From: an uncultured Actinomycetes bacterium
Lineage (GTDB): Bacteria; Actinomycetota; Geothermincolia; Geothermincolales; RBG-13-55-18
Length of the DNA stretch: 47,191 bases
Assembly: GCA_937128055.1 (NCBI GenBank)
Contig: CAKZMC010000180.1
Span: 1-47,191, forward strand
Direction: 5' to 3'
Below the pieces are notes generated by a model. The model had not been told where the DNA came from. It did not search any database and saw nothing but the letters and a program-made list of their open reading frames with translations. Positions 8,540-17,174 of this stretch are shown piece after piece (positions within the stretch are counted from its first letter, which is position 1; each line of letters opens with the position of its first letter). The position numbers and the translations under genes were made by a program.

Positions 8540-8837
8540 GGCCGTGAAGTGGTGGGGAATGAGGGCCGCCCTCGAGCGCAAGGCCCGCCGCCCTGACGGG
8601 AGCAGCGCAGGCGCCGCGGCGCTCGCAACACGTCCGCCTCGTGTCTCTTCTTCGCCGGGATATACCGAAGAATGCGTGCAAGGGGATACCGCGTACGGCT
8701 TATCCCGCAGCCCCCGCGGAGGGACCACCGTCCGCTAATCGAAAGCCCCTTTCGTGACGATGATCATCAATTTAAGGAAGGGGAACAATATCAATAGGCG
8801 CGATAACGGGTATCGGATGGAAAAGTGGTGGTTGGCC

Positions 8838-9115
8838 ATGATGCGCGAGGAGTTCCTGAGGAAGGTAAAGGAAGCGGCAGGCCTGGAATCGGTGCATCAG
8901 GCTGACGCGGTGGTGATGGCCGTGGTGGCCGTCCTGAAAGCGGGATTGCCTCCAGAGCAGGCGGAGATGCTCGCCGCCTCCCTGCCCGAGGACCTGAGGC
9001 TGGGTGGCAGATGGTCGGCGCCTATCCAGCGGATATCCTGGAGAGGGAGGATATATACTACGAGGGTTCGGAGGGGGTTGAGGAGAAAGAGGCCTCCACC
9101 ATCACCCAGGGATGA
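8838..9115 (+). pseudogene. DUF2267-like protein, apparently frameshifted
   Basis: The frame starting MMREEFLRKVKEAAGL and continuing ADAVVMAVVAVLKAGLPPEQ to ASLPEDLR matches the N-terminal half of DUF2267 proteins. Directly after LPEDLR the frame turns into arginine- and proline-rich nonsense running to 9209. The frame displaced by +2 instead gives a plausible acidic ending, GWQMVGAYPADILERED followed by a stretch rich in Glu and a TGA at 9113-9115. A one-base loss around 8995-9006 explains both. It could be a real pseudogene, a sequencing error, or a short one-repeat protein with a random tail. The ATG at 8838 has a weak ribosome site; 8817 is an alternative. The preceding gap 8540-8837 shows nothing recognisable. 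Confidence 0.5.
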
Positions 9116-9438
9116 TGGGGGCGTGGGCGCGGCAAGGGCGGGCAGGCCGTTGCCGCACGGAGCGTTAGGGGCGGTTTCCGGCGGCCAAACCGATTACGTG
9201 CAAGGTTAACGGGCTGCCTTGCGGGCGACCTGAGGCCAGCAAGGCGGAGAGTGGATGCCCTCAACTTTTCAAGTTTTCCCTCGCGGACGCATGGAATGAC
9301 TCCGCAGTCTGCTTTTCCGGCGTGAGATATGGGCATGCGACTGCCGCTGCGGTGCGTCGCCTCGCGGATGCTTTCGCGGCCGGGAGGTGGTGGGAGGCGG
9401 CTACCCGAACCGCGTATGAAGCTGAGCAAGCAACTTCC
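9116..9438. other. Intergenic stretch with no recognised gene
   Basis: About 320 bases between the DUF2267 remnant and the fhs promoter. Open frames on both strands here are arginine/proline-rich, lack family motifs and lack ribosome sites, so I call none. No repeat unit from the window ends was seen. Confidence 0.6.
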
Positions 9439-9467
9439 TTGCAATAGCCATTCACAGTGGATATAAT
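9439..9467 (+). promoter_or_regulatory. Strong sigma-70-type promoter of fhs and the acetyl-CoA pathway cluster
   Basis: TTGCAA (9439-9444) and a perfect TATAAT (9462-9467) are spaced by exactly 17 nt. Transcription should start near 9474, giving a leader of about 185 nt before fhs. This is the best promoter match seen in the window, and it stands in front of the largest co-directional gene block. Confidence 0.7.
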
Positions 9468-9473
9468 ACCCTC

Positions 9474-9658
9474 GGTGTGCTGGCGAGGGTGCCGGAGCAC
9501 CGAAAATCCGCGATGAGGACTCACCGGGGACTCCAGGCCGAGCAGGCTGAGAGCCTTCGGTTAAATATATGCCCGAAAACCATTTGTAAGACCGATGGGG
9601 TCGCGAGAAAGACCGAGCAAGGGCCCGTCACTTGAGAGAAGAGGAAAGGAGTTGCAGC
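9474..9658 (+). promoter_or_regulatory. Structured 5' leader of fhs, possible riboswitch or attenuator
   Basis: The leader has at least two strong hairpins. One, near 9472-9501, pairs CGGTG with CACCG and extends inward through CTGGC/GCCGG around a GAGGGT loop. The other, near 9538-9560, is CCGA-AGGCT-gag-AGCCT-TCGG. A third weaker pairing is GGGGTC/GACC near 9597-9614. It ends in AAAGGAG seven nt before the fhs ATG. I compared it by eye with THF, ZTP, cobalamin, glycine and SAM-I consensus cores and found none of them. The length and structure are more than a simple leader needs. Confidence 0.4.
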
Positions 9659-11362
9659 ATGATTCCGAGTGACCTTGAGATCGCCCAAGCGGCGGAACTA
9701 ATGCCCATCGCGGAGATCGCCAAGAAGATGGGACTGGAGGAGGACGAGATCGAACTGTATGGCAAGTACAAGGCGAAGATCAACTTCGAACAGGTCCTGG
9801 AGAGATTGAAAGACCGACCCAACGGTAAGTACATCGACGTCACCGCCATTACCCCCACCCCCTTGGGGGAGGGCAAGACGGTTACTTCCATCGGCATGAC
9901 GGAGGCGCTGGCCAAGATCGGGAAGAACGTTTGCCTCACCCTGCGCGAGCCCTCGCTGGGCCCGGTGTTCGGCATCAAGGGAGGCGCGGCGGGAGGGGGC
10001 TACTCGCAGGTGGTTCCCATGGAGGACCTCAACCTTCATTTCACCGGCGATATCCACGCCGTGGGCGCGGCCAACAACCTGCTGGCGGCGATGATCGACA
10101 CCAGCATCCTCCTGGGAAACCCACTCAACATCGACCCCCTTACCATTTCCTGGAGGAGGGTGGTGGACATCAGCGACCGCGCCCTGCGCGACATCGTCAT
10201 CGGCCTGGGCGGGAGGGAGAACGGCTACCCCCGCCAGACTGGCTACGACATCACCGTGGCCTCTGAGGTCATGGCCATCCTGGCCCTGGCCACCAGCCTC
10301 AAGGACCTTCGCGAGCGCCTGGGGCGCATCGTGGTCGCCTACACCTACGACGGCGAGCCGGTGACCGCCGAGGACGTCAAGGCCGCCGGCGCCATGTCCG
10401 TGCTCCTCAAGGAGGCCCTCAAGCCCAACCTTATCCAGACCCTGGAGCACAACCCCTGCATCATGCATACCGGGCCCTTCGCGAACATCGCGCATGGCAA
10501 CAACTCCATCGTCGCCGACCTGGTGGCCATAAAGATGGCCGACTACGTGGTGACGGAGTCGGGATTCGGGGCCGACATGGGGGCGGAGAAGATGATGAAC
10601 ATCAAATGCCGTTACTCGGGCATGAGCCCTGACTGCGTGGTCATCACCACCACCATCCGCGCCCTGAAGATGCATGGAGGCGCCTTCGAGGCCCGTCCCG
10701 GCAAGCCCCTCGACGAGGAGCTGGTGAAGAAGGAGAACATGCCCGCCCTGGAGCAAGGCTCTGCGAACCTCATCAAGCAGATCGAGAACATGAAGCTCTT
10801 CGGCGTGCCGGTGGTGGTGACCATCAACAGGCGCATCACCGACACCGACAAGGAGATAGAGCTGGTCAAGAAGCTGGCCGAGGGAGCCGGAGTGGTGGCT
10901 TGCGTTCCCATTGAGGTTTGGGCCAAGGGCGGTGAAGGAGGCAAGGAGGCCGCCCAGGCCATCGTGGAGGCCTGCGAGCAGCCCAAGAACTTCAAGTTCC
11001 TCTACGAGCTGGACTGGTCCATCAAGGAGAAGATCGAGGCCATCGCCACCAAGATCTACGGCGCGGACGGCGTCGATTACGCACCTCTGGCGGAGCAGAA
11101 GATCAAGCAGTACACGGAGGCGGGCTACGACAAGCTCCCCATCTGTATGGCGAAGACCCACCTCTCGCTCTCCCATGATCCTAATTTGAAGGGAGCGCCC
11201 AAGGGCTTCCGCCTACCCGTGGTGGACATCAGGCCCTCCATAGGTGCCGGGTTCCTCTACCCGCTGTGCGGCGCCATGCGCACCATGCCCGGCCTGCCCA
11301 GCCGCCCGGCGGCGGTGGACGTGGACATCGACGAGAACGGCAGGACCATGGGACTGTTCTGA
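9659..11362 (+). CDS. fhs: Formate-tetrahydrofolate ligase
   Basis: Catalyses the ATP-dependent formylation of tetrahydrofolate, the entry of formate into the methyl branch of the Wood-Ljungdahl pathway; cytoplasmic, tetrameric in known cases. The product is 567 aa, normal for the family. The ATP/formyl-phosphate loop TPTPLGEGKT is at residues 65-74, followed by LREPSLGPVFGIKGGAAGGG and FTGDIHAVGAANNL, all family hallmarks. The ATG at 9659 is chosen because AAAGGAG lies 7 nt upstream; an earlier in-frame ATG at 9632 would add a 9-residue extension not seen in the family. A perfect terminator hairpin follows 35 nt after the stop. Confidence 0.97.
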   Translation: MIPSDLEIAQAAELMPIAEIAKKMGLEEDEIELYGKYKAKINFEQVLERLKDRPNGKYIDVTAITPTPLGEGKTVTSIGMTEALAKIGKNVCLTLREPSLGPVFGIKGGAAGGGYSQVVPMEDLNLHFTGDIHAVGAANNLLAAMIDTSILLGNPLNIDPLTISWRRVVDISDRALRDIVIGLGGRENGYPRQTGYDITVASEVMAILALATSLKDLRERLGRIVVAYTYDGEPVTAEDVKAAGAMSVLLKEALKPNLIQTLEHNPCIMHTGPFANIAHGNNSIVADLVAIKMADYVVTESGFGADMGAEKMMNIKCRYSGMSPDCVVITTTIRALKMHGGAFEARPGKPLDEELVKKENMPALEQGSANLIKQIENMKLFGVPVVVTINRRITDTDKEIELVKKLAEGAGVVACVPIEVWAKGGEGGKEAAQAIVEACEQPKNFKFLYELDWSIKEKIEAIATKIYGADGVDYAPLAEQKIKQYTEAGYDKLPICMAKTHLSLSHDPNLKGAPKGFRLPVVDIRPSIGAGFLYPLCGAMRTMPGLPSRPAAVDVDIDENGRTMGLF

Positions 11363-11397
11363 TCGCGCTTACCGCGGTTGGATGATTATGGAAAAGG

Positions 11398-11427
11398 ATG
11401 CCCCGGTCCGCTGGACCGGGGCATTTT
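11398..11427 (+). terminator. Rho-independent terminator after fhs
   Basis: A perfect 12-bp stem (ATGCCCCGGTCC pairing with GGACCGGGGCAT) with a three-base loop GCT, followed by TTT. It separates fhs from the other acetyl-CoA pathway genes. The short T-tract suggests partial read-through, so fhs may be made in excess over the genes downstream. The 5' arm begins with an ATG that is in frame with the next gene but cannot be its real start. Confidence 0.75.
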
Positions 11428-11463
11428 CGGGAAAGGGAAGGACTATCCCGCGGAGGTCGGACC

Positions 11464-13449
11464 TTGCAAGATAGCTGCCGGGTGCTCTTTCTGCCGGACA
11501 ACCGGTACGTCATGGTTCCCAAGGGCGAGAACCTCCTCAAGGCGGCCATGGACGCCGACGTGCACGTGAACGCCTCCTGCGGCGGCTCCGGGTCGTGCGG
11601 CAAGTGCCGGGTGCTGGTCGAGGAGGGGGAGGTGGAGCGGGAACCAAACCCCAAGCTCTCCGAGGAGGAGATCTCCCAAGGATACGCGCTGGCCTGCCAG
11701 ACCAGCGTGCTCTCCGATCTCCGGGTGAGCATCCCCATCGAATCGCGTATCGGGGACAGGAGGATTTTCGAGCGCAAGGAGCCGGAGCCCGCACACGGCC
11801 ACCTGCTCTCCGCGGCGGACTGGGAGAAGAGGCTTCCCCACTGGGAGCTCAACCCGTCCACGCGCAAGATCCACCTGGTTCTCGCGGAACCCACCCTCGA
11901 CGACAACGTCAGCGACGCCGAGAGGGTAAAGCGGGGACTGGCCGTGGAAACGGGGCTGCGAGACGTAATCATCGACTACCCCGTGCTGCAGCGCCTTCCC
12001 AACATGTTGCGCCAGAGCGACTGGGACATCACCGTCACCGTCTTGGACAGCGGGGAGGAGCTGCGCGCCGTGCGCATCGAGCAGGGGGACACCTCGGGGC
12101 GCCAGTCCGCCATCGCCATCGACGTGGGGACCACCACCATCTCCGCCGAGCTTATCGACCTGCAGACGGGCGAGGTCACGGCCCGCGCCTCCGACTACAA
12201 CGCGCAGGTGGCCTTCGGGGAGGACGTGATCACCCGCATCATCTACGCCACGCGCGGCACGGGGCTGGCCAAGCTGCAGTCGGTGGTGGTGGGCACCATC
12301 TGGAACCTCATCAAGAGCCTGGTGGAGCAGGCGGGCATCGAGTACTGTGACATAACTCACCTGGTGGTTTCCGGGAACACCACCATGACCCATCTCCTAC
12401 TGGGACTGAACCCACGGTACATCAGGGAGGAGCCCTACATCCCCTCGGCCACCTTCTTCCCCTGGATAAAATGTAGCGACCTGGGTCTGCGCATCGCGGC
12501 CGGGGTCTATCTTTACGCGGTGCCCTGCGTGGCCTCCTACGTGGGCGGGGATATCGTGGCCGGGATGCTGGCCTCGGGCATCTTCAACGCCGACAAGCTC
12601 ACCCTCTACATCGACATAGGGACCAACGGGGAGATGGTGCTGGGAAACCGCGAGTGGATGCTCTCCTGCTCCTGCTCCGCCGGACCCGCCTTCGAGGGGG
12701 GCGGCGTGAAGCACGGCATGCGGGCCACCCGCGGGGCCATCGAGCAAGTGCGCATCAACAAGGTGAACTACGAGCCCATGATCATCACCGTGGGGCACCG
12801 CAGGCCCATCGGCATCTGCGGGTCGGGGCTCATCGATGCCTTGTCCGAGATGTTCCTCACCGGCATCGTCAACGAGAAGGGGAAGATCAACACCGAGCTC
12901 CCGACGGACAGGGTGCGAGCGACGGAGGGCGGGGCGGAGTACGTGCTGGTGCGGGCCGAGGATTCGGCGACGCGGCGGGACATAGTGATAACCGAGGTGG
13001 ATATAGATAACCTCATGCGCGCCAAGGCCGCGGTCTACGCCGGCATAGAGATACTCCTCTCCTCCGTGGACATGGACGTTTCCATGATAGACGAGCTGCT
13101 CATCGCGGGCGCCTTCGGCCGCTACCTGGAGGTGGACAAGGCGGTGACCATCGGCCTTCTGCCGGACATCGGCTATGAAAAGATGAAGTTCGTGGGCAAC
13201 GGGTCCCTTTTAGGGGCCCACCTGGCCGCGCTCTCCAAGGACATGCTGAACAAGGCGAAGGATATCGCGCACCAGATGACTTACCTCGAGCTCTCCATGA
13301 ACCCGGCCTTCATGGAACATTACCTGTCGGCCCTTTTCTTCCCCCATACCAACCTGGAGGCCTTCCCCTCGGTGCGGGAAAGGCTGGAGAGCTACCGCAA
13401 CGAGCAGCGGTTGGCCGGGGAGGCGGCCGTGGGGGGGGAGGTGGGCTGA
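11464..13449 (+). CDS. acsV: Reductive activator of corrinoid protein (RACo/AcsV-like, ASKHA ATPase with [2Fe-2S])
   Basis: Reactivates the corrinoid iron-sulfur protein by ATP-driven reduction of Co(II) to Co(I). The product is 661 aa. An N-terminal plant-type [2Fe-2S] domain has Cys39, Cys45, Cys48 and Cys78 (CGGSGSCGKC, later ACQTS). A linker and a C-terminal ASKHA/DUF4445 domain follow, with AIDVGTTTISAELIDL, VVSGNTTMTHLLLG and YIDIGTNGEMVLGN as phosphate-binding segments. The start is a TTG at 11464, six nt after GGAGGT; the upstream ATG lies inside the fhs terminator. The cooC-like gene starts at the base after the stop. The same gene accompanies acs clusters in Carboxydothermus and Moorella. 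Confidence 0.92.
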   Translation: MQDSCRVLFLPDNRYVMVPKGENLLKAAMDADVHVNASCGGSGSCGKCRVLVEEGEVEREPNPKLSEEEISQGYALACQTSVLSDLRVSIPIESRIGDRRIFERKEPEPAHGHLLSAADWEKRLPHWELNPSTRKIHLVLAEPTLDDNVSDAERVKRGLAVETGLRDVIIDYPVLQRLPNMLRQSDWDITVTVLDSGEELRAVRIEQGDTSGRQSAIAIDVGTTTISAELIDLQTGEVTARASDYNAQVAFGEDVITRIIYATRGTGLAKLQSVVVGTIWNLIKSLVEQAGIEYCDITHLVVSGNTTMTHLLLGLNPRYIREEPYIPSATFFPWIKCSDLGLRIAAGVYLYAVPCVASYVGGDIVAGMLASGIFNADKLTLYIDIGTNGEMVLGNREWMLSCSCSAGPAFEGGGVKHGMRATRGAIEQVRINKVNYEPMIITVGHRRPIGICGSGLIDALSEMFLTGIVNEKGKINTELPTDRVRATEGGAEYVLVRAEDSATRRDIVITEVDIDNLMRAKAAVYAGIEILLSSVDMDVSMIDELLIAGAFGRYLEVDKAVTIGLLPDIGYEKMKFVGNGSLLGAHLAALSKDMLNKAKDIAHQMTYLELSMNPAFMEHYLSALFFPHTNLEAFPSVRERLESYRNEQRLAGEAAVGGEVG

Positions 13450-14220
13450 GTGGGCTTCGTCATCGCCGTGTCCGGCAAGGGAGGCACCGGGAAGACCACC
13501 TTCTCCGCCCTGGCCGTCGACTACTTGAAGCGCACCACGGGCAAGGCGGTGCTCGCGGTGGACGCGGATTCCAACGCCAACCTGGACCAGGCGCTGGGTA
13601 CCAGGGCGGAGAAGACCATCGGCGCGGTAAGGGAAGACCTCACCGAGAACGTCTCCCGCATGCCGGCCGGCATGTCCAAGGAGGTGTGGGTGGAGACCAT
13701 GTTGCGGCAGGCGCTGGTGGAGGAGAAGGGCTTCGACCTCATCTCCATGGGCCGGCCGGAGGGGCCGGGGTGCTATTGCTACCTCAACAACATCTTCCGG
13801 CGCTACCTGGATATCATGGGCGACCAGTACGAGTACGTGGTGATGGACAACGAGGCGGGCATGGAGCACCTCTCGAGGCGCACCACGCGGGGGGTGGACG
13901 TGATGTTCATCGCCTCCGATCCCACCGTGCGCGGGGTGATGACCGCCCTGCGCATACGTGACCTGGCGCGGGAGCTGAAGCTGGATATACGGCGCGTGGC
14001 CCTGGTGGTTTCCCGGGTGAAGGACGGGCTCCCCGAAAACCTGCGCGCCCTGGCCGACGAGAACAAACTGGAGGTAGCCGGCACGGTACCCGAGGACCCT
14101 CTGATAAGCGCCCTGGACGAGGAAGGGCGGGCCATCGTCTCCCTTCCCCAGGACAGTCCGGCCCGCCTGGCGGTGGAGGAAATCCTCGGCCGCTACGTGA
14201 AGAAAGGCGGGCGCAAGTGA
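13450..14220 (+). CDS. cooC: CooC/AcsF-type nickel-insertion ATPase
   Basis: A MinD/SIMIBI-class ATPase that loads nickel into CO dehydrogenase or acetyl-CoA synthase. The product is 256 aa with the deviant Walker A motif SGKGGTGKTT (residues 8-17), the switch segment AVDADSNANL, and the metal-binding CxC pair Cys108/Cys110 in GPGCYCYLNN that is diagnostic for CooC. The start is GTG directly abutting the acsV stop (TGAGTG), behind GGGGAGGTGGG. Whether it serves CooS, AcsB or both cannot be decided; it is the only such ATPase in the cluster. Confidence 0.93.
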   Translation: MGFVIAVSGKGGTGKTTFSALAVDYLKRTTGKAVLAVDADSNANLDQALGTRAEKTIGAVREDLTENVSRMPAGMSKEVWVETMLRQALVEEKGFDLISMGRPEGPGCYCYLNNIFRRYLDIMGDQYEYVVMDNEAGMEHLSRRTTRGVDVMFIASDPTVRGVMTALRIRDLARELKLDIRRVALVVSRVKDGLPENLRALADENKLEVAGTVPEDPLISALDEEGRAIVSLPQDSPARLAVEEILGRYVKKGGRK

Positions 14221-14312
14221 GAGATAATGCGCTGGTGTTATTTGCGTTAAAAAAGGTGGAATTGCACGGGAGTTAGTGAGATAATCAGGATTTGGACCGG
14301 GGAGGTCTTAGG

Positions 14313-14939
14313 ATGTACGTGGAAAAGCCCATGATCGTATTCTTGGACAGGCTCGCCTCCAGGTCACCTGAGCCGGGTGGCGGCGCCGTTTCCGCCCTCG
14401 TGGGAGCACTGGGAGCCGCCCTGGTATCCATGGTCGGCAACCTCACCCTGGGCAAGGAAAAATACGCCGATGTTCAGGACCAGGTGGAGGAACTTCTCGA
14501 ACACTCCGAAAAGCTCCGTGACGAGCTGCAGGGACTGATCCAGAGAGACACCGAGGTCTACGCGGAGGTCTCCGCCGCCTACAAGATGCCCCGCGAGAGC
14601 GAGGAGGAAAAGGCGGCGCGCTCCTCCAGCATCCAGAAAGCCCTGAAGACCGCCACCGAGGTACCCTTCGAGATCGCCGAGAAGTGCCTGGAGGTGGCGC
14701 GCGTATCGCAGACGGCAGCCGAGATCGGCAACGTGGGAGCGGTGAGCGACGCCGGCGTGGCGGCGCTGCTGGCCGAGGCGGCCGCGCAGAGCGCTGCCCT
14801 CAACGTGAAGATCAACGTCAAGAGCATCGAGGACCGCGACTTCGCTGAGGCGAGGTGGTCGCGCGTGCGGGAAATACTCGATGAGACGGCGCTCTTGCGG
14901 GAGCGCGTGGTCAAGCTGACCTACGAGAAGCTGGGATGA
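14313..14939 (+). CDS. fchA: Methenyltetrahydrofolate cyclohydrolase, FTCD-C type
   Basis: Converts 10-formyl-THF to 5,10-methenyl-THF. The product is 208 aa, all helical, with the FTCD C-terminal domain hallmark RSPEPGGGAVSALVGALGAAL near the N-terminus and NVGAVSDAGVAALLAEAA later. The ATG at 14313 is chosen because GGGGAGGT lies 6 nt upstream; an in-frame ATG at 14292 lacks this. It is separate from the usual FolD cyclohydrolase, and the folD gene 153 nt downstream has lost the residues for this step, so FchA is probably the only cyclohydrolase of the pathway. The region before it (14221-14312) shows no clear promoter. Confidence 0.93.
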   Translation: MYVEKPMIVFLDRLASRSPEPGGGAVSALVGALGAALVSMVGNLTLGKEKYADVQDQVEELLEHSEKLRDELQGLIQRDTEVYAEVSAAYKMPRESEEEKAARSSSIQKALKTATEVPFEIAEKCLEVARVSQTAAEIGNVGAVSDAGVAALLAEAAAQSAALNVKINVKSIEDRDFAEARWSRVREILDETALLRERVVKLTYEKLG

Positions 14940-15092
14940 TATGGCGGCACAGGCGGGAAGGCGGCCGCTGCAGGGATGCACGCGCGGAGCACTGGACCAT
15001 GAGCGGCGGAGTGCCCGTAAGCGGTCGCAAGCGATAGAGGGGAAGGCGTTCGAAATCCGCCAAGGATCGGGAAAGGGAAAGGAGCGAGGCAT

Positions 15093-16031
15093 ATGACGGT
15101 GGTCATCGATTGTGTCGCCATCGGCGATGAGCTGATGAAGGAGATCGTGGCCGAGACGGAGACCCTCAAGGCCAAGGGCATCACCCCAGGCATCGCCACC
15201 CTCCTGGCGGGAGACGACTTCGGGGCGCGCATGTACCGGGGGCAGGTGGAGAAATTCTGCGAGGAGGCCGGCTTCAACTACATCAACGAGAACCCGCCAG
15301 CCGACGTGAGCGAGGAGGAGGTGGTGGAGATCGTGAAGCGGCTCAACGCCGACAAGGCGGTGAGCGGCATCCTCCCCCTGCGTCCCTTCCCCGAGCACAT
15401 CTCGGACAGCGCAGTGATCAACACCATCGACGTGAACAAGGACATCGACTGCTTCCACCCCTTCAACATGGGCAAGCTTGCCCTGGGGGAGCCCACCTTC
15501 CCGCCGGCGACGCCCTCCGCGGTGGTGGAGATCCTGGACCGCTACGCCCGCGAATACGAGAAGATGGACCCCAAGGATTTCTACGAGGGGGCGGAGATAG
15601 TGGTGGTGGGCCACTCCAACATCGTGGGGAAGCCGGTGGCCTTCCTCATGCTCAACCGCAACGCCACCACCAGCGTGTGCCACGTCTTCACCAGCATGAA
15701 GGGCAACCTGGAAAAACATACCAAGGGAGCCGACATCCTCATCGTGGCTGCGGGGAAGGCGGACCTCATAGGCCCCGACCAGGTGAAGGAAGGCGCCATC
15801 GTGGTTGACGTGGGCATCAACCGCGTCAAGGTGCTGGACGAGAAAGGGGAGCCCGTGCTCAACGAGAAGGGTAAGCCCAAGACGAAGACGGTGGGCGACG
15901 TCTCCTTCGACGCGGTCAAGGACATGACCAAGGCCATCACGCCCGTGCCCGGCGGGGTGGGCTCGGTGACCAACCGCATGCTCATGAAGAACGCCCTGCG
16001 CGCCTGCAAGATGCAGCACGGAGTGGAATGA
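15093..16031 (+). CDS. folD: Methylenetetrahydrofolate dehydrogenase FolD with degenerate cyclohydrolase site
   Basis: Oxidoreductase between 5,10-methylene- and 5,10-methenyl-THF with NAD(P)H. The product is 312 aa. Family features present: MYRGQVEKFCEEAG (Tyr48), KDIDCFHPFN (Asp119), the Rossmann segment VVVGHSNIVGKP, and PVPGGVGSVTNRML. The Lys that normally lies four residues after Tyr48 (Lys56 in human, Lys54 in E. coli) is Val52, and the Gln of the GILVQLP motif is Leu96 in GILPLRP. Those two residues are known to be needed for cyclohydrolase but not for dehydrogenase activity, so this is probably a dehydrogenase only. An extra charged segment (DEKGEPVLNEKGKPKTK) precedes the last motif. 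Confidence 0.93.
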   Translation: MTVVIDCVAIGDELMKEIVAETETLKAKGITPGIATLLAGDDFGARMYRGQVEKFCEEAGFNYINENPPADVSEEEVVEIVKRLNADKAVSGILPLRPFPEHISDSAVINTIDVNKDIDCFHPFNMGKLALGEPTFPPATPSAVVEILDRYAREYEKMDPKDFYEGAEIVVVGHSNIVGKPVAFLMLNRNATTSVCHVFTSMKGNLEKHTKGADILIVAAGKADLIGPDQVKEGAIVVDVGINRVKVLDEKGEPVLNEKGKPKTKTVGDVSFDAVKDMTKAITPVPGGVGSVTNRMLMKNALRACKMQHGVE

Positions 16032-16111
16032 CATATGACAAAGCGCACACAGGACGTAAGGGATATCTTACTTATAGAGGCGATAGGAGACATCGGGAAA
16101 GGAGAAAGGAA

Positions 16112-17053
16112 ATGGCATTCAATCTACCGACGGAAACGGCCAAGGGCAAGATCCGCGAGGTAGAGCTTGGCGCCGGCGAAAAGGCCAGGAAGGTCGGAGG
16201 AGAGTCCTGCCTTCCTTTCTACCTCTGGGAGGGGGAGATGCCCAACAAGCCTCTCGTGGCTGCTGAGGTCATAGACTTGGTTGGCGAGCTACCCTCCGCG
16301 TTGGAAGAAGCCCTGGGCGAGGTGAAGGGCGATCCCATCGCCTGGGCCAAGAAGGCGGTTGAGGAGTGGGGTGCCGACGCCATCTTCCTCCTGCTTGCCT
16401 CCACCGATCCCAAAGCGACCAATGCGTCGGCAGAGGAGGCGGCGGAGACGGTACTCAAGGTGGAGGAGGCGGTCAACGTCCCCGTGATCGTCTATGGTAC
16501 CGAGGACCTGGACAAAGATGCTGAGATCGCCAGGGTGGTGGCCACCAAGGCGGAGGGCAAGAACCTTCTTCTCGGTCCCGCAAAGGAAGACAACTTCAAG
16601 AAGGTGGGCGCCCCGGCCATCGGCTACAAGCAGACGGTATCCGGCATGACTCCCATCGACGTGAACCTGGCCAAGCAGCTCAACATCCTCCTCACCAACC
16701 TGGGCATGGAGGCGGAGAAACTGGTAATCGACCCCACCACCGGCGCTCTGGGTTATGGCTTGGAGTACAGCTACTCGGTGATGGAGCGTTTGAAGATCGC
16801 CGGACTCTTCCAGGATGATTCCATGACCCAGATGCCCATGCTGGCCAATATCGGCTTCCAGGCATGGAAGACCAAGGAGGCAAAGAGCTCGGAGGGGGAA
16901 TATCCTGAGTGGGGAAACGCCGCGAAGCGCGGCATCATGTGGGAGACGATTACCGCGGTGGCCTTGCTGATGGCGGGCGCGGACATCCTTGTGTTGCGCC
17001 ATCCGGAGTCCATACGCCTTGTAAAGAAGTTAATCGCCGACCTTTCCGGGTAG
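16112..17053 (+). CDS. acsD: Corrinoid iron-sulfur protein small subunit (AcsD/CdhD)
   Basis: A TIM-barrel partner of AcsC in the corrinoid iron-sulfur protein that carries the methyl group from AcsE to AcsB. The product is 313 aa, close to the Moorella subunit. Recognisable segments are PFYLWEGEMPNKP, GAPAIGYKQTVSGMTPIDVN and VIDPTTGALGYGLEYSYSVMER. The ATG at 16112 follows AAAGGAGAAAGGA; an open frame further upstream adds a lysine/arginine-rich stretch with no family counterpart. It is placed between folD and cooS, apart from its partner acsC, which lies downstream of acsB. Confidence 0.93.
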   Translation: MAFNLPTETAKGKIREVELGAGEKARKVGGESCLPFYLWEGEMPNKPLVAAEVIDLVGELPSALEEALGEVKGDPIAWAKKAVEEWGADAIFLLLASTDPKATNASAEEAAETVLKVEEAVNVPVIVYGTEDLDKDAEIARVVATKAEGKNLLLGPAKEDNFKKVGAPAIGYKQTVSGMTPIDVNLAKQLNILLTNLGMEAEKLVIDPTTGALGYGLEYSYSVMERLKIAGLFQDDSMTQMPMLANIGFQAWKTKEAKSSEGEYPEWGNAAKRGIMWETITAVALLMAGADILVLRHPESIRLVKKLIADLSG

Positions 17054-17174
17054 GCTTAGCATAGACTCGCCGAGCAATCTCCGGCGGATGAAAATGGTGT
17101 TCAAGGAGAGGAGTAGATCGGCGGAGAGATAGGTTCAAGGAGGACCTTATAATTCCACAGGAGGAAGGAGAGAC

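Noticed and set aside
9058-9444. Minus-strand 128-aa and 87-aa frames upstream of fhs
   Set aside because: Composition is Arg/Ser/Pro-rich, there is no family motif or ribosome site, and one overlaps the DUF2267 remnant; treated as non-coding.
9474-9658. THF, ZTP (pfl), cobalamin, glycine or SAM-I riboswitch
   Set aside because: None of the conserved cores (for example CCGCCTGGGC of ZTP or GCCACTG of the B12 box) was found in the leader; it is reported only as an unassigned structured leader.
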